Shown piece by piece: positions 1-5,351 of a stretch of 6,694 nucleotides of DNA. The stretch is from positions 1 through 6,694 of the forward strand of contig CALCZN010000041.1 in NCBI GenBank assembly GCA_937903095.1. Reading direction: 5' to 3'. A program made the translations under genes and the position numbers. Numbering within the stretch: position 1 is the stretch's first letter; each line of letters opens with the position of its first letter. Below the pieces are notes generated by a model. That model made no database searches, was not told the origin of the DNA, and worked only from the letters and a program-made list of their open reading frames with translations. Source of the stretch: Zeimonas sp937903095 (GTDB lineage Bacteria; Pseudomonadota; Gammaproteobacteria; Burkholderiales; Burkholderiaceae_E).

Positions 1-294
1 GGCGGCCGCGAGCCGCTCGAAAGCCTGCCGGTACGTGTCGCCGCGCCGGCTCTGGAAGACGATCCCGCCGTCGTGCCGGAAGCCGAGCCGTGCGAGCGTG
101 TCGATGATCGCGCCCGCGGCACCGGGCATCTCGCGCGGCGCATCCAGATCCTCGATGCGCAGCAGCCATCGTCCGTGCCGCGCGCGCGCGTCGAGGCAGC
201 TGGCCAGCGCGGCAACGAGCGAGCCGGCGTGCAGCGGGCCGGTGGGCGAGGGCGCGAATCGGCCCACGTACGCACTTCGATCGACGGCGGGCAT
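1..294 (-). CDS. gluQ: Glutamyl-Q tRNA(Asp) synthetase, N-terminal part (cut by window edge)
   Basis: GluQRS is a truncated paralogue of glutamyl-tRNA synthetase. It activates glutamate without tRNA and attaches it to the queuosine base at position 34 of tRNA-Asp in the cytoplasm. The 98 codons present begin with ATG (complement of 292–294) and read MPAVDRSAYVGRFAPSPTGP. The class I nucleotide-binding signature follows as PLHAGSL (residues 20–26, HIGH-box equivalent HAGS), then WLLRIEDLDAPRE (residues 43–55), as in GluRS/GluQRS N-termini. The family is about 300 aa long, so roughly the first third is present and the gene continues beyond base 1. The very short lead before the RFAPSPTG motif supports this start and fits GluQRS. 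A full-length GltX is the alternative, but the HAGS form of the motif and the LDAPRE ending favour GluQRS. The gene is divergent from the pirin gene. Confidence 0.9.
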   Translation of the reverse strand, partial: MPAVDRSAYVGRFAPSPTGPLHAGSLVAALASCLDARARHGRWLLRIEDLDAPREMPGAAGAIIDTLARLGFRHDGGIVFQSRRGDTYRQAFERLAAA

Positions 295-367
295 CGGGTT
301 GCATTGTATTCGGCGAGCCGCGCCCGGGCAGCGCATTACACTGGCCGGATCCGATCGGGAGACGACG
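295..367. promoter_or_regulatory. Divergent gluQ / pirin promoter region
   Basis: This 73-bp gap between two divergent start codons must hold both promoters unless they lie inside the genes. On the minus strand TACAAT (complement of 303–308) resembles a -10 box and would give gluQ an almost leaderless transcript. On the plus strand TACACT at 337–342 resembles a -10 box for the pirin gene. I see no convincing -35 box for either. The purine run GGGAGA at 357–362 lies 5 nt before the pirin ATG, is a good ribosome binding site, and decides that start. The -10 assignments are inferred by eye only. Confidence 0.35.
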
Positions 368-1066
368 ATGATCGAGATCCGACGCAGCGGCGAACGCGGC
401 AGCGCCGATCACGGATGGCTGAAGACGCTGCACAGCTTTTCCTTCGCCGATTACTACGACCCGCGCCACATGGGCTTCGGCGCGCTGCGCGTGATCAACG
501 AGGACCGCGTCGCGCCGGGCACCGGCTTCGGCACGCACGGCCATCGCGACATGGAGATCATCACCTACGTGCTCGAAGGCGCGCTCGCGCATCGCGACAG
601 CCTGGGCAACGGCTCGGTGATCCGGCCGGGCGACGTGCAGCGCATGAGCGCCGGCACCGGCGTGCAGCATTCGGAGTACAACCACGAGAAGCAGGGCGTC
701 ACGCATTTCCTGCAGATCTGGATCGAGCCGGCGCAGCGCGGCATCGCGCCCGGCTACGAGCAGCGGCATTTCGACGAGATGCGCAGGCGCGGACGCCTGC
801 AGCCGATCGCTGCACCCGATGCGCGCGAAGGCGCGCTGACGATCCATCAGGACGCCATCGTGTATGCGGGGCTGTTCGACGGCGGCGAGAGCGTCGCCCT
901 CGCGATCGGCAGCGGGCGCCGTCTCTATGCGCACCTCGTTCGCGGCCGGCTGCACGTCAACGGCCAGGCGCTCGAAGCGGGGGATGCGGCGAGCTTCACC
1001 GAGGAGACCGCGTTCGTCTTCGATCGCGGCCAGGACGCCGAAGCGCTCGTCTTCGACCTGGCCTGA
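368..1066 (+). CDS. Pirin family protein (YhhW-type, putative quercetin 2,3-dioxygenase)
   Basis: This is a bicupin of 232 aa, essentially the length of E. coli YhhW (about 231 aa). The N-terminal cupin carries the pirin metal site: His57 and His59 in GTHGHRDME, and His101 and Glu103 in GVQHSEYN, with the usual spacing of the four ligands. Other family hallmarks are HSFSFADYYDPRHMGFG (residues 22–38) and THFLQIWIEP in the linker to the C-terminal cupin. YhhW-like pirins bind Fe/Ni and can oxidise quercetin in vitro, but the physiological substrate is unknown. The reading frame stays open upstream to base 35, but the start at 368 is chosen because GGGAGA lies 5 nt before it and the protein then begins at the family-typical IRRSGERG. 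The gene is followed after one base by a flavodoxin-like remnant, so it was probably the first gene of a two-gene redox operon. Confidence 0.92.
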   Translation: MIEIRRSGERGSADHGWLKTLHSFSFADYYDPRHMGFGALRVINEDRVAPGTGFGTHGHRDMEIITYVLEGALAHRDSLGNGSVIRPGDVQRMSAGTGVQHSEYNHEKQGVTHFLQIWIEPAQRGIAPGYEQRHFDEMRRRGRLQPIAAPDAREGALTIHQDAIVYAGLFDGGESVALAIGSGRRLYAHLVRGRLHVNGQALEAGDAASFTEETAFVFDRGQDAEALVFDLA

Positions 1067-1067
1067 C

Positions 1068-1346
1068 ATGAGCCGGGTCGCGATCCCGTACCACTCGGGA
1101 TACGATCACACGAAGCGGTCCACGAAGGCGCCGCTTCGTTCGCGCCCCACCGAGGTGCGTAGCATCACGTCTCGCGCATCACGTCGACGGCTGGACGGCG
1201 CTCCCCATACGATCGTTTTCGGCGCGCCCACCTGCATGAGCGGACCATCGACGCCGCTCAAGACCTTCGCCGGCGACAAGCTTTCGACGCTGAACTACTT
1301 CTTCACGCTGGAGGTGCAGCATGGGATGATCTGGGCCGTGAAATAG
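1068..1346 (+). pseudogene. Decayed flavodoxin / WrbA-like NAD(P)H:quinone oxidoreductase gene
   Basis: The 92-codon frame beginning one base after the pirin stop has three blocks typical of flavodoxin-family (WrbA-like) proteins in the right order. They are an N-terminal strand and FMN-phosphate loop (RVAIPYHSGYDHTKR, residues 3–17), a central block (TIVFGAPTCMSGP, about 48–60), and a later block (DKLSTLNYFFTLEVQHGMIW, about 70–89). Intact relatives are about 190–200 aa. Here about 20 residues after HTK look frameshifted, the stretch between TFA and GDKLSTL lacks the roughly 35–40 residues usually found there, and TAG ends the frame right after the third block, so the C-terminal third is missing. 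The usual glycine in SGYGHT is Asp. It is probably non-functional as a flavoprotein. The tight spacing to pirin suggests a former operon partner. That it is a pseudogene rather than a divergent small protein is inferred from family memory, not from an alignment. Confidence 0.75.
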
Positions 1347-1552
1347 CGGGTATCTATGCAGGTATCGTCGCTGTGGGATAGCGGAAGCGGCCTTGATCCC
1401 GGCGCTCCCTGACGAGGGCAGGGTAGATTGGCGCATGACGGGATTGGGGCGATTGCTTTCGCTGCGAGCCTTGCCTTTGATGGAAGGCTTCAGAGCTGAA
1501 GCGGGGCGGCCGGTCTGAGCTGCGCACGAGCAAGGGAAGGCGAAGCTGATCA
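1347..1552 (+). ncRNA. Deaminase leader; candidate AvcI-like antitoxin RNA
   Basis: No convincing protein gene fills these 206 bases. In known AvcID systems a small RNA, AvcI, is encoded directly upstream of avcD in the same direction and holds the deaminase inactive, so this is where such an RNA would lie. Visible structure includes the inverted repeat GCTTCAG (1487–1493)/CTGAAGC (1496–1502), which can fold as a 5–6-bp hairpin, and GCCTT/AAGGC arms just before it. GGTATC is repeated at 1349–1354 and 1361–1366, and ATAGCGG at 1343–1349 and 1378–1384. TAGATT at 1424–1429 is a weak -10 candidate without a matching -35. A 27-codon ATG frame at 1435–1518 has no good ribosome binding site. I do not recognise an AvcI consensus by eye; the assignment rests on position alone. 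Confidence 0.25.
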
Positions 1553-3184
1553 ATGGCAACACGACGGGCGGCGGTGGGTGATCAGGCGAGGCGAAGCCGC
1601 GCGGCGGGTGCAAAGCGTAGGGCAGCTGACGCAAGCGGCGTAGAGGCTGTCATTGAAGGCATCGATGCCTCTGACCCAGCGAATATCGAACTCGTCTTTG
1701 GTTTCGTCGGACCTACAGGGATCGACCTGAACAAAGTGGGCGATGTGCTGCGCACTCAGCTGCGAGCGGTCCAATACGATGTCGTGGAGGTTCGCCTTAG
1801 CGAGTTGATCACGACCTATCTCGGGAAGTCGCACAACTTCCCGAACGAGTACGAGCGGATCAAGACGCTCATGGACCGCGGCACGTGGCTGAGGGAGGAA
1901 TCGAAACAGCCCGACATCGTGGCCCGTTTGGGCATTGCCGCTATCCGCGAGTCGCGGGAGCAGAGGACCAAAGATGTTCGAAAGCCTGCGAAGCGATTGG
2001 CCTACTTCGTGCGCTCTTTCAAGCGTCCAGAGGAAGTCGAGATCTTCCGACAGGTCTACGGAAAGGCCTTCACACTGATCTCGGTGTACGCGTCTAGGGC
2101 TTGGCGCCTGCAGTTTCTGAAAAAGTTGCTTGCCCCCTCGATTGGCGCAGATCGGTCGAAGGCGGAGGAGCATGCGACAGAGTTGATCGGACGGGACTAC
2201 GAAGAAGAGGGCCGCAAGCTCGGCCAGCGCGTCGGAAAGACCTTCCCGCTGGCCGACTACTTCGTAACCAGCGAGTCAAGACCGGATCTCGAGCGTCAAC
2301 TTAAGCGACTCGTTCAGCTCACCTTTGGGAATCCGTACGTCTCACCGACGAAAGACGAGCAGGCCATGTTTTTTGCGAAAGCGGCGGCACTGCGATCACT
2401 CGACTTGTCCAGGCAGGTGGGGGCAGCAATTGTGTGTCCAGACGGCGAGATTCTTTCCACCGGCTGCAATGAAGTGCCGCGATTCGGCGGCGGTCTCTAC
2501 TGGGCCGATGACAACGGGCGCATGCGCGACTTCGAGAGAGGTAGCGATTCGAACGTCGATATCAAGCGCGAAATCGTGGAAGACGCGTTCGACCGCATGC
2601 AACGCAGGAAGGGACTGCTTGGAATGGCGGCACAGCGAAGGACAAGCACGGACTTGGCACGTGATGCGCTCTTTGCTGAGGGAGCCTATCTTCGAGACGC
2701 CCAGTTGTTCGATGTGATCGAGTTCGGCCGTGCGGTCCATGCCGAGATGGCTGCGATCACGCATGCCGCGAGGTCAGGTGTCCGGTTGCAGGATGCGCGT
2801 CTTTTCTGCACGACGTTCCCGTGCCATATCTGTGCTAGGCACATCGTTGCCGCCGGTATTCGCGACGTGGTCTTCATCGAGCCGTACGAGAAGAGCCGGA
2901 CCGCGGAGCTTTACAGCGACTCCATCAGCGTCGAGCCGGCAGAGCCGTCCCCGAGCAGAGTCAACTTCCGCGCGTTCGTCGGAGTTGCGCCGAGACGGTA
3001 CATGGAATTTTTCGAGAGCTTCGGTGTGCGGAAGTCTCCGGACGGTAAGATCAAAAATGTTGACGAGATCGCGGCGACGCCTCGCATCCGACGGCTCGTT
3101 TTCACCTACACTTTTGCCGAGGCGTTTGTGGTTGGTGAAACCTCGCCTCCTCCGAGCCCTACTCGAGTAAGGAGCATTGCATGA
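1553..3184 (+). CDS. avcD: AvcD-type anti-phage dCTP/dCMP deaminase
   Basis: This 543-aa protein matches the two-domain plan and length of anti-phage deoxycytidylate deaminases (V. cholerae AvcD is about 530 aa). These deaminate dCTP and dCMP to dUTP and dUMP during infection, draining the dC pool and stalling phage replication. Residues about 45–250 form a P-loop-NTPase-like domain beginning ELVFGFVGPTGIDL (G50–L59). The deaminase domain covers about residues 265–460. It has AALRSLDLSRQVGAAIV, the substrate-loop motif GCNEVP (304–309), then GGGLYWADD and RDF typical of this family. The zinc site is His396 with catalytic Glu398 in VHAEMA, and Cys424 and Cys427 in FPCHIC. All catalytic and metal residues are present. 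The chosen ATG has a purine-rich GGGAAGG (1534–1540) 12 nt upstream, a slightly long spacing. The first 40 residues are Arg/Ala-rich and probably disordered, so a later start is possible. Codon use is less GC-biased than in the neighbours. The stop overlaps the next start. Confidence 0.88.
   Translation: MATRRAAVGDQARRSRAAGAKRRAADASGVEAVIEGIDASDPANIELVFGFVGPTGIDLNKVGDVLRTQLRAVQYDVVEVRLSELITTYLGKSHNFPNEYERIKTLMDRGTWLREESKQPDIVARLGIAAIRESREQRTKDVRKPAKRLAYFVRSFKRPEEVEIFRQVYGKAFTLISVYASRAWRLQFLKKLLAPSIGADRSKAEEHATELIGRDYEEEGRKLGQRVGKTFPLADYFVTSESRPDLERQLKRLVQLTFGNPYVSPTKDEQAMFFAKAAALRSLDLSRQVGAAIVCPDGEILSTGCNEVPRFGGGLYWADDNGRMRDFERGSDSNVDIKREIVEDAFDRMQRRKGLLGMAAQRRTSTDLARDALFAEGAYLRDAQLFDVIEFGRAVHAEMAAITHAARSGVRLQDARLFCTTFPCHICARHIVAAGIRDVVFIEPYEKSRTAELYSDSISVEPAEPSPSRVNFRAFVGVAPRRYMEFFESFGVRKSPDGKIKNVDEIAATPRIRRLVFTYTFAEAFVVGETSPPPSPTRVRSIA
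3168..3174 (+). promoter_or_regulatory. Strong Shine-Dalgarno for the 58-codon ORF
   Basis: TAAGGAG lies inside the last codons of the deaminase gene, 6 nt before the ATG at 3181. It is a near-perfect anti-16S match at ideal spacing, better than the site in front of the deaminase itself. It decides the start of the small ORF and is the main evidence that the ORF is translated. Confidence 0.75.
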
Positions 3185-3357
3185 AGCAGCAATATAAGTC
3201 GTTCATGGGGCAATTCCAAGCCGCTCGCCAAGAAGTGGCTCAGTTGAAAAGCTGGATGGGGGAGTCGGCCAAGGTCGCTACCTTGACCTTCCCCACGACC
3301 AGCGCGACTACAAAGACGAGTCAGCGCACACCGACAAGTCAAAAGAAGAAATCCTGA
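3181..3357 (+). CDS. 58-aa hypothetical protein translationally coupled to the deaminase
   Basis: I do not recognise this protein. Its ATG overlaps the deaminase stop as ATGA (3181–3184) and is preceded by TAAGGAG at ideal spacing, so ribosomes should re-initiate here. The sequence begins MKQQYKSFMGQFQAARQEVA. Residues 1–33 look like one or two amphipathic, Gln-rich helices with hydrophobic F8, F12, V19, L22, W25 and M26. From about residue 34 it turns into a Thr/Ser/Lys/Gln-rich tail ending QKKKS, probably disordered and basic. There is no signal peptide, membrane segment or cysteine. A terminator stem begins 11 bp after the stop, so it is the last gene of the cassette. The arrangement suggests a cognate partner of the deaminase, such as an inhibitor, activator or stabilising subunit, but nothing in the sequence fixes the role. 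Confidence 0.72.
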   Translation: MKQQYKSFMGQFQAARQEVAQLKSWMGESAKVATLTFPTTSATTKTSQRTPTSQKKKS

Positions 3358-3367
3358 CGCCGAGTTC

Positions 3368-3392
3368 AAAGCGCCCCACTGCGGGGCGCTTT
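3368..3392 (+). terminator. Intrinsic terminator closing the defence cassette
   Basis: A perfect 10-bp inverted repeat, AAAGCGCCCC (3368–3377) and GGGGCGCTTT (3383–3392), encloses the 5-base loop ACTGC. The U tract is short (TTTC), but the GC-rich stem flanked by A and T runs is typical. Because both strands carry the A/T flanks, it may also stop leftward transcripts coming from the hydrolase gene. The roughly 100 bp between it and the hydrolase stop codon hold nothing I can assign. Confidence 0.85.
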
Positions 3393-3493
3393 CATGTGGC
3401 GACCGCGGCCACGCATGTCACACGCCAAGTGCCGAGCAGTTGGAGTCGCCAGATGCGCGTAGCCTTCAGCGACGCTGTATTAGCCCGCCCGCA

Positions 3494-4351
3494 TCACGCA
3501 AATCGGTCGAACCGGATGGCATCGAGCCAGGCACCGAGGTCGCCGAAGACGCGCCTGCGCCCCGGCTCGCTCTCGTTGAACAGCTCATGCCACAGGCCTT
3601 CGTAGACGCGCTCGTCGACGCGTCCGGGCGGGGCGCGCTGTGCGAAGCGGCGGCTTCCCGCCGGTGAGACGAGCCGGTCGTCGCCGGCGACGAGCAGCAG
3701 CGTCGGTACGGCGAGCATCGCGGCGCGCTCGATCGCGTCGCGCGCGCCGTCGACGATGAACCGAGCCAGCCGCGCGGTGATGCGATCGTGCACGAGGGGA
3801 TCTTCGCGGTATGCGCGCACGACGGCCGGATCGTGCGAGATCTTCGATGCGTCCAGTCCGTTGCCGACCGCGACATCGGGCGCGAGCCGCGACATCGTCG
3901 CGAGCAGCAGCTTCTGCCCGAGGCTCAGCGTCGGATCGAGCGCCGGCGACGACAGCACGAGCGCAGCGACCGTCTCCGGGTGCGCGAGCGCGTAACGAAG
4001 CGCCACCAGCCCGCCCATGCTGTGCCCTACGAGCAGGATCGGCGCGCTCGCGGTCGAATCGACGATCGCCGCCAGATCGTCGACGAGGTTTTCGGAGCGG
4101 CGCAGCGCGCCGCGGGCACCATCGGAGCGGCCGTGGCCGCGATGATCGAAGGCGACGACGTCGAAGCCGCGTCGTGCGAGGAACTCGGCGACGTTGCGCT
4201 GCCTCGCCGCGTGTTCGCCGAGCCCGTGTACGACCACCGCGCGTGCGCCGCCGGGACAGCGCCAGCGCAGGCCGCGCAGCACGGCGCGATCGGGGCGCGT
4301 CAGCTCGATCGTCTGCGGAGCGGGCGCCGGCGACGCCGATATCCCGGTCAT
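3494..4351 (-). CDS. Alpha/beta hydrolase, monoacylglycerol lipase / lysophospholipase type
   Basis: This is a 285-aa cytoplasmic serine hydrolase with no signal peptide. The catalytic triad can be read as Ser111 in the nucleophile elbow GHSMGG, an Asp at 224/225 in AGDDRLV (the one before Arg most likely), and His255 in YEGLWHELFNE. The last is the hallmark of the lysophospholipase/MAGL group. The oxyanion loop is VHGLGEH (residues 41–47), followed by FDHRGHGRSDGARG (68–81). Length and motif spacing are normal and the gene appears intact. Members cleave acyl groups from monoacylglycerols or lysophospholipids; the natural substrate cannot be told from sequence. It begins 68 bp after the stop of the exporter gene on the same strand, so the two may be co-transcribed. 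The ATG (complement of 4349–4351) has only a weak upstream ribosome binding site. Confidence 0.88.
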   Translation of the reverse strand: MTGISASPAPAPQTIELTRPDRAVLRGLRWRCPGGARAVVVHGLGEHAARQRNVAEFLARRGFDVVAFDHRGHGRSDGARGALRRSENLVDDLAAIVDSTASAPILLVGHSMGGLVALRYALAHPETVAALVLSSPALDPTLSLGQKLLLATMSRLAPDVAVGNGLDASKISHDPAVVRAYREDPLVHDRITARLARFIVDGARDAIERAAMLAVPTLLLVAGDDRLVSPAGSRRFAQRAPPGRVDERVYEGLWHELFNESEPGRRRVFGDLGAWLDAIRFDRFA

Positions 4352-4381
4352 GCTCGCACCGTGGTCGATGTGTCGTTCACG

Positions 4382-4402
4382 CCGGCATCAGATCCATGCC
4401 GG
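4382..4402 (-). repeat. Intergenic hairpin between exporter and hydrolase genes
   Basis: CCGGCAT (4382–4388) and ATGCCGG (4396–4402) form a perfect 7-bp stem with a 7-base loop in the 68-bp gap. There is no T run after it on the minus strand, so it is a poor intrinsic terminator. It may be an RNA stability or attenuation element, or chance in GC-rich DNA. Confidence 0.35.
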
Positions 4403-4419
4403 GGCCCACGTCGCAGCAC

Positions 4420-5319
4420 TCACACCGGCGCGGCGCGCGTCGCCGGCGCCGCCGCCCTGCGCCCGAGCAGCGCATTGACGACGAGCGCGCCGAGCACGAC
4501 GAGTCCGCCCTGCAGCGTGGCCGCGGAAATCGCCTCGTCGGCCCACAGCCAGGTCCAGATCGGCCCGAGCACGACTTCGAGCAGCGCGATCAGCGCGACC
4601 TCGTGCGGCGCGAGCGGGCGCACCGCGCGCACCAGCAGGAAGCAGGGGATCGCCAGCTGCACACTGCCGAGCAGCACGAGGATCGGCAGATCGGCGACCG
4701 GCAGCCGCATCGGCCAGGCGAGCGCGAGCGTGAAGGCGCACGACAGCAGCGCGCCGACCAGCACCGCGGGCGCGAGATCGACCTGCGCCTGCAGGCGTTT
4801 GAGCACGACGATCTGCGCCGAGCTGGCGAGCGGCACGCACAGCGCGATCGCCATGCCGATGCGGCCTTCGCCGTCGACGCCGTCGCGCACCATCCACGCG
4901 ATGCCGGCGCCGGCGAGCAGCGTGGCGATCCAGTCGAAGGCGCCCAGCCGCGTGCCGAGCACGATGCGGCCGAGCAGCGCGGTGAGCAGTGGCGCGACGC
5001 TCATCACGACCAGCGCGTTGGCCACGCTCGTCATCGTGAGCGCGATCATGAAGCCGGTGAACATCGTTCCCCACATCGCGCCCGAGACAAGGCCGGGCCA
5101 GCCCATGCGCGCGATCGCCGGCAGCGGGTTGCCGCGCCGCTGCGCGGCGAGCAGCACGAGCATCGTCGCCGCGCAAAAGAAGCTGCGCCAGAAGGTGACG
5201 TCGAGGCTCTCCGTGTGCTCGAGCCGACGCGTGAGAACGCCGGCGACGCTCCAGCACAGCGCGCAGAAGGCCAGCAGCAGCATCGCGCGCCGGCGTGGGA
5301 GCGAAGGGCGGGGCAACAT
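4420..5319 (-). CDS. DMT-superfamily transporter, EamA family
   Basis: This 299-aa inner-membrane protein has about ten hydrophobic segments arranged as two tandem EamA repeats, roughly residues 13–143 and 152–287. The first repeat starts LLLAFCALCWSVAGVLTRRL and has the typical NALVVMSVAPLLTALLG (101–117). The second carries HEVALIALLEVVLGPIWTWLW (239–259), followed by a conserved acidic position, the usual end of an EamA repeat. Such proteins are mostly exporters of metabolites or amino acids; the substrate is unknown. The first ATG (complement of 5317–5319) is taken as the start and gives a basic N-terminal tail; Met13 is an alternative. No good Shine-Dalgarno is seen for either. The gene is divergent from dnaE across 32 bp and upstream of the hydrolase gene. 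Confidence 0.88.
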   Translation of the reverse strand: MLPRPSLPRRRAMLLLAFCALCWSVAGVLTRRLEHTESLDVTFWRSFFCAATMLVLLAAQRRGNPLPAIARMGWPGLVSGAMWGTMFTGFMIALTMTSVANALVVMSVAPLLTALLGRIVLGTRLGAFDWIATLLAGAGIAWMVRDGVDGEGRIGMAIALCVPLASSAQIVVLKRLQAQVDLAPAVLVGALLSCAFTLALAWPMRLPVADLPILVLLGSVQLAIPCFLLVRAVRPLAPHEVALIALLEVVLGPIWTWLWADEAISAATLQGGLVVLGALVVNALLGRRAAAPATRAAPV

Positions 5320-5351
5320 GGGTAGAATTTCGGGCCGATGAGATTCTACCG
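5320..5351. promoter_or_regulatory. Compact divergent exporter / dnaE promoter with inverted repeat
   Basis: Only 32 bp separate the two start codons. A perfect 8-bp inverted repeat, GGTAGAAT (5321–5328) and ATTCTACC (5343–5350), spans it with a 14-bp spacer. Each arm contains TAGAAT, a good -10 match, read outward on its own strand: 5323–5328 for dnaE and the complement of 5343–5348 for the exporter. Both transcripts would have very short leaders of about 17 nt. No -35 consensus is evident, so the assignment is an inference from the -10 boxes and symmetry. The repeat could instead be an operator. Confidence 0.45.

Larger units (their letters stand above)
1347..3392 (+). other. Probable acquired defence island (leader, deaminase, small ORF, terminator)
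   Basis: Between the broken flavodoxin gene and the terminator at 3392, base composition and codon choice differ from both flanks. A/T-ending codons such as AAA, TTT, GTT, GAT and CTT are common, whereas the flanking genes use almost only G/C in third positions. The segment carries a self-contained anti-phage cassette and ends at an intrinsic terminator. No integrase, transposase, tRNA target or clear flanking direct repeat is visible, so the mechanism of acquisition is unknown and the outer limits are approximate. The left edge adjoins the point where flavodoxin homology stops. This is an inference from composition and content. Confidence 0.55.

Noticed and set aside
180..190. CG dinucleotide run
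   Set aside because: It falls in gluQ codons for alternating Ala/Arg residues and reflects GC-rich coding bias.
35..367. Upstream extension of the pirin reading frame to base 35 (343 aa)
   Set aside because: It is antisense to gluQ, has low-complexity Arg/Ser content, and the family start with a good ribosome binding site is at 368.
1435..1518. 27-codon ATG frame in the deaminase leader
   Set aside because: There is no good Shine-Dalgarno and no recognisable sequence; it is compatible with chance, so it is mentioned only within the leader entry.
1550..2173. 207-aa minus-strand open frame opposite the deaminase N-terminus
   Set aside because: It has no family features or ribosome binding site, and the plus-strand frame contains the recognised domain.
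1366..3484. Possible flanking repeat: CGTCGCTGT (1366–1374) followed by TAGC, against CGACGCTGT (3470–3478) followed by TAGC
   Set aside because: It has one mismatch and unequal spacing over a very short length, so it is likely chance and not a credible attachment or target-site duplication.
3788..5341. Long plus-strand open frames (504 and 517 aa) opposite the hydrolase and exporter
   Set aside because: They are Arg/Ala/Ser-rich antisense translations in GC-rich DNA with no motif, and the opposite strand carries two clear families.
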